From Acidobacteriota bacterium (GTDB lineage: Bacteria; Acidobacteriota; Thermoanaerobaculia; Multivoradales; JAHZIX01), in NCBI GenBank assembly GCA_034211275.1, contig JAXHTF010000058.1, forward strand, positions 1-32,993: a stretch of DNA of 32,993 nt, given 5' to 3'. The notes under the pieces are model-generated. The model did not search any database, was not told the origin of the DNA, and was given only the letters and a program-made list of their open reading frames with translations. Positions 28,872 to 32,993 of the stretch are shown piece after piece (positions within the stretch are counted from its first letter, which is position 1; each line of letters starts with the position of its first letter). A program made the position numbers and the translations under genes.

Positions 28872-30185
28872 ATGGACTCTCATGCCTCGCCGGCCGACCC
28901 GCCGTTGGAAGTAGAGGACGGCCGATCCTTGCCCACGAGCTCCGTCGGCTCCTCGTTGCCGGAGGTCTCGCTGCCGCTGGCCGAAGAGGGGGACTACGCC
29001 GCCCAGGCGGCCTCGGAGCGGGCCTGGGAACGGGTGTGGAAACGGCCGGATCCGCAGCTCGCCGACGCTGGATTCACCGGCGAGTACCTCATCGCCGGGG
29101 TCCGGCTGCTCATCGCGGTGCTCTTGATCTACGTGCCGCTGGGAGTCCACCGGCTGGATCTACTGCCGGGCTCGGGCAATCTCACCCCGGTACTGGCCTT
29201 CGTGGTGGGGGCATTGGTGGAGGCGCTGCTGGTCTACTCGGCGGTGCAGCGGCATTGGGGGCGCGCGTGGATCGGCTTCGTCAGCAGCATGATCGACGTC
29301 TCGCTGGTGAGCGGCGCGCTGGCGGTCTTCCTGATCCTCGATCTGCCTCTGGCGGCGACCAATAGCACCCTCGTCTATCCCTTCTACTTTCTCGCCATCG
29401 GCGCCACCAGCCTGCGTTATGACGCTCGCATCTGCGTGCTCACGGGTTTGTTGGCGACGCTTCAATACGTTGCGGTCATCGTCTCGGCCTACGTTGGCTG
29501 GGGGGCCCGGCTGCTCCAAGGCTCGCCGGAGTTCGGCCGCTTCAACCTCGAGGATCAGGTGGGCCGAGTGGTGCTGCTGCTGGCCGCCTCGTGGTTGGCG
29601 GTGACGGCGGTGGTGCGGGCGCGGGAGGCGACCACCCTCTCCATGCGCGATCGTCTTACCGGCCTGCTCAATCGGGGCGTTTTCGATGTCCGGCTGCAGG
29701 AAGAGGCGGAGCGCTCCGAGCGCCTCGACCAGCCGGTGAGCCTGGCGATGATCGACGTCGACCATTTCAAGAGCTTCAACGACACCCACGGTCACGAGGG
29801 AGGGGACCGGGCCTTGCGGGCCCTCGCGGAGCTGCTGCTGCGCTCGTTCCGGGCCTCCGACGTGGTCACCCGTTACGGCGGCGAGGAATTTGCGGTGATT
29901 CTGCCGGGCATGGGCTCGAACCTGGCTTGGGAGCGCTTCGAGGCCCTGCGCCGTTCCGTCGAAGAGCTGCGGCTGGAGCTGCGCGGCGTCGAAGAGACCG
30001 CGAGCATGACCGTCAGCATCGGCGTCGCCGTCTGGCCCCAGGACGCGGCGCAGATCCAAGACGCTCTGGTGGTGGCCGATAGTCGCCTCTACAAGGCCAA
30101 GCAGGGGGGGCGCAACCGGGTGGTCTTCACCTCGGAGCCGACGGCCACCGAGGGTGCCACCGAGGGCGCCAAGATCCCCGGTTGA
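28872..30185 (+). CDS. Membrane diguanylate cyclase (GGDEF domain)
   Basis: The product has 437 residues. A polar N-terminus (1-68) is followed by about six membrane segments (roughly 71-92, 103-124, 134-156, 162-182, 186-209, 230-249), a MASE-like sensor of unrecognised type. The GGDEF domain (about 255-420) has DRLTGLLNR, metal ligands Asp295 in LAMIDVDHF, the active-site loop RYGGEEF (GGEEF 336-340), and SIGVAVWP. An RxxD inhibitory site (RASD 327-330) lies five residues before GGEEF, so product inhibition by c-di-GMP is expected. It should join two GTP into c-di-GMP at the inner membrane in response to a membrane or periplasmic cue. There is no EAL or HD-GYP partner in the window. ATG 28872 has no clear ribosome binding site. 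The next two genes are also signalling proteins but are separated by a 259-bp leader. Confidence 0.93.
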   Translation: MDSHASPADPPLEVEDGRSLPTSSVGSSLPEVSLPLAEEGDYAAQAASERAWERVWKRPDPQLADAGFTGEYLIAGVRLLIAVLLIYVPLGVHRLDLLPGSGNLTPVLAFVVGALVEALLVYSAVQRHWGRAWIGFVSSMIDVSLVSGALAVFLILDLPLAATNSTLVYPFYFLAIGATSLRYDARICVLTGLLATLQYVAVIVSAYVGWGARLLQGSPEFGRFNLEDQVGRVVLLLAASWLAVTAVVRAREATTLSMRDRLTGLLNRGVFDVRLQEEAERSERLDQPVSLAMIDVDHFKSFNDTHGHEGGDRALRALAELLLRSFRASDVVTRYGGEEFAVILPGMGSNLAWERFEALRRSVEELRLELRGVEETASMTVSIGVAVWPQDAAQIQDALVVADSRLYKAKQGGRNRVVFTSEPTATEGATEGAKIPG

Positions 30186-30444
30186 GGCGCTTTTGGGCGT
30201 CCCGTCGCTTGAAAGCGTAAGGGCGGTGGTCTAGACTTCTTTCTCTCGGCCAAATTGCGCCTTTCCGCCGAAAAAGGCTGGACCGAACCGGCGGTGGGGA
30301 CAAAGCATGTCCGGGAGTCTTCCGGTGAGAGTGGGTGAGGTGGCTCGACTCGATCTCGGATTCTGGTCGAGCTCTCCGCTGACCCCAGGAACGCCGGTTG
30401 GTACCGCAGGAACCGCAGATTCACCAGAGTGAGGCAGCTGCCGC
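30186..30444 (+). other. 259-bp region with several hairpins between the GGDEF and GAF genes
   Basis: Visible folds are CGCTT-GA-AAGCG (30206-30217), CCGCCG...CGGCGG (30265-30270 with 30289-30294) and GGACA-AAGCA-TGTCC (30298-30312). TAGACT at 30232-30237 is a possible -10 that would place the last two hairpins in a leader of about 200 bases. I do not recognise a known riboswitch class. Confidence 0.45.
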
Positions 30445-31224
30445 GTGCGTGAACCGAGTCAGGAAGGACCAGGAACCGGAGCCATGGCTCCGTCGACCAG
30501 CGCCGAGATGATCGGTCAGCTGCGCGGCGTGCTGGAGCAGGCGTCCGGTCTCGTCGGCCGCCTGGAGGAGAACCTGCGGGCATCCTCGGACTCTTCCGTC
30601 GGACTGGCGGCCAACGACAAGGTGGTGGAGCTGCAACAGCGGTTGGAGCTGGCGGAAGGCGATATCCAAGAACTTTCTTCGCGCTTGGTGGACTCGGAGC
30701 ACCACGCCGGCCGGCTGATGAATCTTTACGTGGCTACCTTCCAGCTGCACGCCACCCTCGATCCGGAAGAGGTTCAGGAGACTATCGCCGAGATCGCCAT
30801 CAATCTCCTGGGCGCCGAGCACTTCGTTCTGCTGCTGCGCAAGGGGTCGGGCTCGGAGTGCGAGGTGGCCCTGGCTACCGGCGAGCACCTGGGCTCCGAC
30901 GGGTTGTATAGCGGCGGACGGTATCTGGGGGGCGACGCCATGGTGGATGCGACCCTGGAAGACGGCGTGCTGCGCATCGGCCCGGAGAAGGGCTCGCGGG
31001 CTTTGGCGGCGGTTCCTCTACGGGTGGAAGACGAGATCGTCGGGGCCCTGGTGCTGCTCAAGCTGTTGGATCACAAGCCGGTGCTGCGGGCCGAGGACCG
31101 GGATCTCCTCGACTTGCTCTCGGCCCACGCCGCGATCGCGCTCTTCGCCGCGCGCCTGTTCGCAACCAAGGATCGCAAGCTGCGTACTCTGGAGAGCCTG
31201 GTGAAGCTGGCGCAAGGCGAATGA
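30445..31224 (+). CDS. Coiled-coil plus GAF-domain signalling protein
   Basis: The product has 259 residues from GTG 30445; an in-frame ATG at 30484 (residue 14) is an equally good start. Residues about 20-90 are a charged heptad-like coiled coil (EMIGQLRGVLEQASGLVGRL, later KVVELQQRLELAEGDIQELS). Residues about 95-245 are a GAF domain: LHATLDPEEVQETIAEIAIN, LLGAEHFVLLLR, ALAAVPLRVEDEIVGALVL, and the final DLLDLLSAHAAIALFAARLF helix. GAF domains bind small molecules or act as dimer modules in signalling. No output domain is attached, so it probably works through the neighbour at 31292, 67 bp downstream and likely on the same mRNA. It is cytoplasmic. The ligand is unknown. Confidence 0.82.
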   Translation: MREPSQEGPGTGAMAPSTSAEMIGQLRGVLEQASGLVGRLEENLRASSDSSVGLAANDKVVELQQRLELAEGDIQELSSRLVDSEHHAGRLMNLYVATFQLHATLDPEEVQETIAEIAINLLGAEHFVLLLRKGSGSECEVALATGEHLGSDGLYSGGRYLGGDAMVDATLEDGVLRIGPEKGSRALAAVPLRVEDEIVGALVLLKLLDHKPVLRAEDRDLLDLLSAHAAIALFAARLFATKDRKLRTLESLVKLAQGE

Positions 31225-31291
31225 GGCCGGTTCCTTCCCCGGCTTCGCCCACCGTCTCCACCCTCCGCAACGAGCCAATGAATCTTCGACC

Positions 31292-32950
31292 ATGAGTATC
31301 TCGGGTAGCCTGGAAGACGTCTCCGTAGCAGACGTCATGCAGTTCATCCACCTGGGGCGCCGCACCGGCACACTGGTGCTCAACAGCGGCGAGCACCAGG
31401 GGATGATCGGCTTTCATCAAGGGCGCCTGGTAAGCGCCCGCGGACCGGGCATGCCCAAGCTCGGGGACATGTTGGTGGCCTCGGGCATCCTCGAGCGCGA
31501 GGCGCTGGACCGAGCCATCGAGGCGCAGCATGACGCCGACCCGCCGCGCTCGCTGGGGCAGATGCTCATCGCCAGCGGCGAGCTGGAGGAAGAGGCGCTG
31601 CGCCAGGCGGTCTCGGATCAGATCGAGAAGACCATTTCCGAGCTGGTGCAATGGGATTCGGGCAGCTTCGAATTCGCCATCGACGATCTGCGGCCGGTGG
31701 ATGAGATCGCTCTCTTCCCCGGCGATCTGGTGCCCGGCACCGACATGAACACCCAGATGGTGCTGCTGGAGGCGGCGCGCATCTTCGACGAGCGCAACCG
31801 CACCGGTCACGCCCCCAGCGAGCCCGCCAAGGACACTTCCGACGACACCCATCCCATCCCCGGCGCGTCGAAGGATCCGGACGAATCCTGGGCTGCCGTC
31901 GGCAGGGCGGTGGAGGACGCGGATCTCGAAGACGACTCCATGGCCGGGTGGCCGGAGTCCGCCGCCGGGGCGATCAGCGATGGACCCGTTGGCGATGGAC
32001 AGGTCCAGCCCCCGAAGCCGCGCAAGCTCCGCAAGCGGCACCTGGTGCACCTGGTCTCCTCCGACGAGGACCTCACCGATCGTCTCGCGGCGGCGGTGCC
32101 GGAGTCGGTGGAGCGGGTCGAGCGCCGCTCCCTGGAGGACGCCGGCCAAACCCAGAAGGGCTTCCTCCAGCCCATCGTTCTGGTGGATCTGCGGGAAGGC
32201 CAGGCGACCCTGGACGACATCGGAGCTCTCCACGACCGCTGCCCCGGCGCGTCGATTCTGGCGCTGGTGGATCGGGTGGTGCCGGTGTCTCAGGTCTACG
32301 GTGCCGGTGCCTTGGCGGCGCTCCCGGCGGAAGAGGATGCCATGGTCGCCTGCATCCTCAACGTCATGCAGAGCCAGAAGCAGCTGGCGACCATCGGTCA
32401 CAGCCCCGCCGGTGCTCCTCCACAGCAGGAGGGGGCTGGCGTGGCGCGGCTGCGGCGGGTCTTCGGCGATCTGCGCTCCGGCCTGCTCTCCGCCACCGTC
32501 GCGCTCAATTTGATGCACATCATTTCGGAGTCGGTGGAGCGGGCGGTGCTCTTCCTGGTGCGCCACGATTGCCTGCAGGCCCTGGGCGCCTTCGGCATGG
32601 GTACCGGCGACCGGCCGCTGGCGGAGCTCACCCGCGGTCTGCGCCTGGAGCTGGACGAGCCCAGCATGCTCATCGACAGCCTGCACAGCGGCGAGGCGAG
32701 CACCGTCGATTTCGACGAGGCGGAGTTGCCGGACGTGCTGCGGCGGGTGCTGGGCCGTCCCCTCACCGGCCAGGTGGTGGTCTTCCCGGTGCTCGGAGCC
32801 CAGCGGGTGATCTCCATCATCTACACCGACAACGGCGACGTGGATCGCCCCATCGAGGACATCGAGATCCTCGAGCTGGCCACCGCCCAGGTCGGCATGG
32901 CCTTCGAGAACGAGCTGCTGCGGCGTCAGATTTCGCAGCAGGATCTCTGA
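31292..32950 (+). CDS. DUF4388 (PATAN) multidomain regulator with receiver-like and GAF-like domains
   Basis: The product has 552 residues. The N-terminus SISGSLEDVSVADVMQFIHL, then RTGTLVLNSG and GMIGFHQGRLVSARG, is a DUF4388/PATAN domain. Two helical repeats of the type found at the start of type II/IV secretion ATPases follow (PKLGDMLVASGILEREALD, RSLGQMLIASGELEEEALR), ending WDSGSFEFAIDDL. Residues about 165-245 are an acidic linker. Residues about 247-365 look like a response-regulator receiver (HLVHLVSSDEDLTDRLAAA, PIVLVDLREG) in which the phospho-Asp region reads VDLREG, so D may remain but the acidic pocket is weak. Residues about 380-545 look like a GAF domain (VERAVLFLVRHDCLQALGAF, GQVVVFPVLGAQRVISIIY). 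Such proteins occur in Acidobacteriota and deltaproteobacteria as scaffolds in motility or c-di-GMP signalling. It is probably co-transcribed with the GAF gene. Function is inferred. Confidence 0.82.
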   Translation: MSISGSLEDVSVADVMQFIHLGRRTGTLVLNSGEHQGMIGFHQGRLVSARGPGMPKLGDMLVASGILEREALDRAIEAQHDADPPRSLGQMLIASGELEEEALRQAVSDQIEKTISELVQWDSGSFEFAIDDLRPVDEIALFPGDLVPGTDMNTQMVLLEAARIFDERNRTGHAPSEPAKDTSDDTHPIPGASKDPDESWAAVGRAVEDADLEDDSMAGWPESAAGAISDGPVGDGQVQPPKPRKLRKRHLVHLVSSDEDLTDRLAAAVPESVERVERRSLEDAGQTQKGFLQPIVLVDLREGQATLDDIGALHDRCPGASILALVDRVVPVSQVYGAGALAALPAEEDAMVACILNVMQSQKQLATIGHSPAGAPPQQEGAGVARLRRVFGDLRSGLLSATVALNLMHIISESVERAVLFLVRHDCLQALGAFGMGTGDRPLAELTRGLRLELDEPSMLIDSLHSGEASTVDFDEAELPDVLRRVLGRPLTGQVVVFPVLGAQRVISIIYTDNGDVDRPIEDIEILELATAQVGMAFENELLRRQISQQDL

Positions 32951-32993
32951 TCTAGTCGCATCGAGTCTTGCGAAGTGGTGGGCTGGCGCCCAC
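32951..32993. other. Right-edge intergenic stub
   Basis: These 43 bases follow the last stop codon. I see no feature in them. Confidence 0.6.

Noticed and set aside
30186-30444. GEMM-type c-di-GMP riboswitch
   Set aside because: The hairpin GGACA-AAGCA-TGTCC superficially suggested it, but the conserved GEMM core and tetraloop-receptor arrangement are not present.

Overview
The window is a GC-rich bacterial chromosome segment carrying 20 protein genes, the first of them cut by the left edge. I see no rRNA, tRNA, CRISPR array, integrase or transposase. Many Sec signal peptides, an outer-membrane-type protein, frequent TTG and GTG starts, long repeat-rich exported proteins and the gene families present suggest a Gram-negative such as an Acidobacteriota (for example Thermoanaerobaculia). 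That placement is inference from gene content only.

Layout. (1) 1-4551: an exported-protein locus. It holds the 3' end of a DNRLRE-domain gene, two paralogous small secreted proteins of unknown family, and a metzincin-type metalloprotease ending in a DNRLRE domain 96% identical in DNA to the one at the left edge. (2) 4610-13761: two convergent, tightly overlapping gene sets whose stop codons lie 6 bp apart. Forward are a GNAT acyltransferase, an OleC-like AMP-forming ligase, a UbiA-type prenyltransferase and a PEP-synthase-like dikinase. Reverse are a DUF3419 (BtaA-like) aminocarboxypropyl transferase and a CTP-type polyprenol/phytol/diacylglycerol kinase-like membrane protein. Every member fits lipid or prenyl-lipid chemistry, but I do not recognise the combination as a described pathway. 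It is the best candidate here for an undescribed system. (3) 13950-17529 (reverse): a secreted isoamylase with a starch-binding domain, and SfsA. (4) 17827-28753: three very large exported proteins (mosaic repeat protein, LolA-like plus beta-barrel protein, nine-module CarboxypepD_reg-like protein). A VapBC toxin-antitoxin pair sits between the second and third, and a REP-like cluster of palindromes between the first and second. (5) 28872-32950: a signalling set of membrane GGDEF diguanylate cyclase, GAF protein and DUF4388/PATAN multidomain regulator.

How the parts may work together. The left locus looks like an extracellular proteolysis unit with accessory secreted proteins. The central convergent cluster would activate an acid, phosphorylate a lipid or isoprenoid alcohol, and attach prenyl, acyl and aminocarboxypropyl groups to build or remodel a membrane lipid. 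The isoamylase implies extracellular use of branched alpha-glucan. The right end is a regulatory cassette that probably links c-di-GMP to surface behaviour. All functional statements rest on motifs read by eye; no database search was run.
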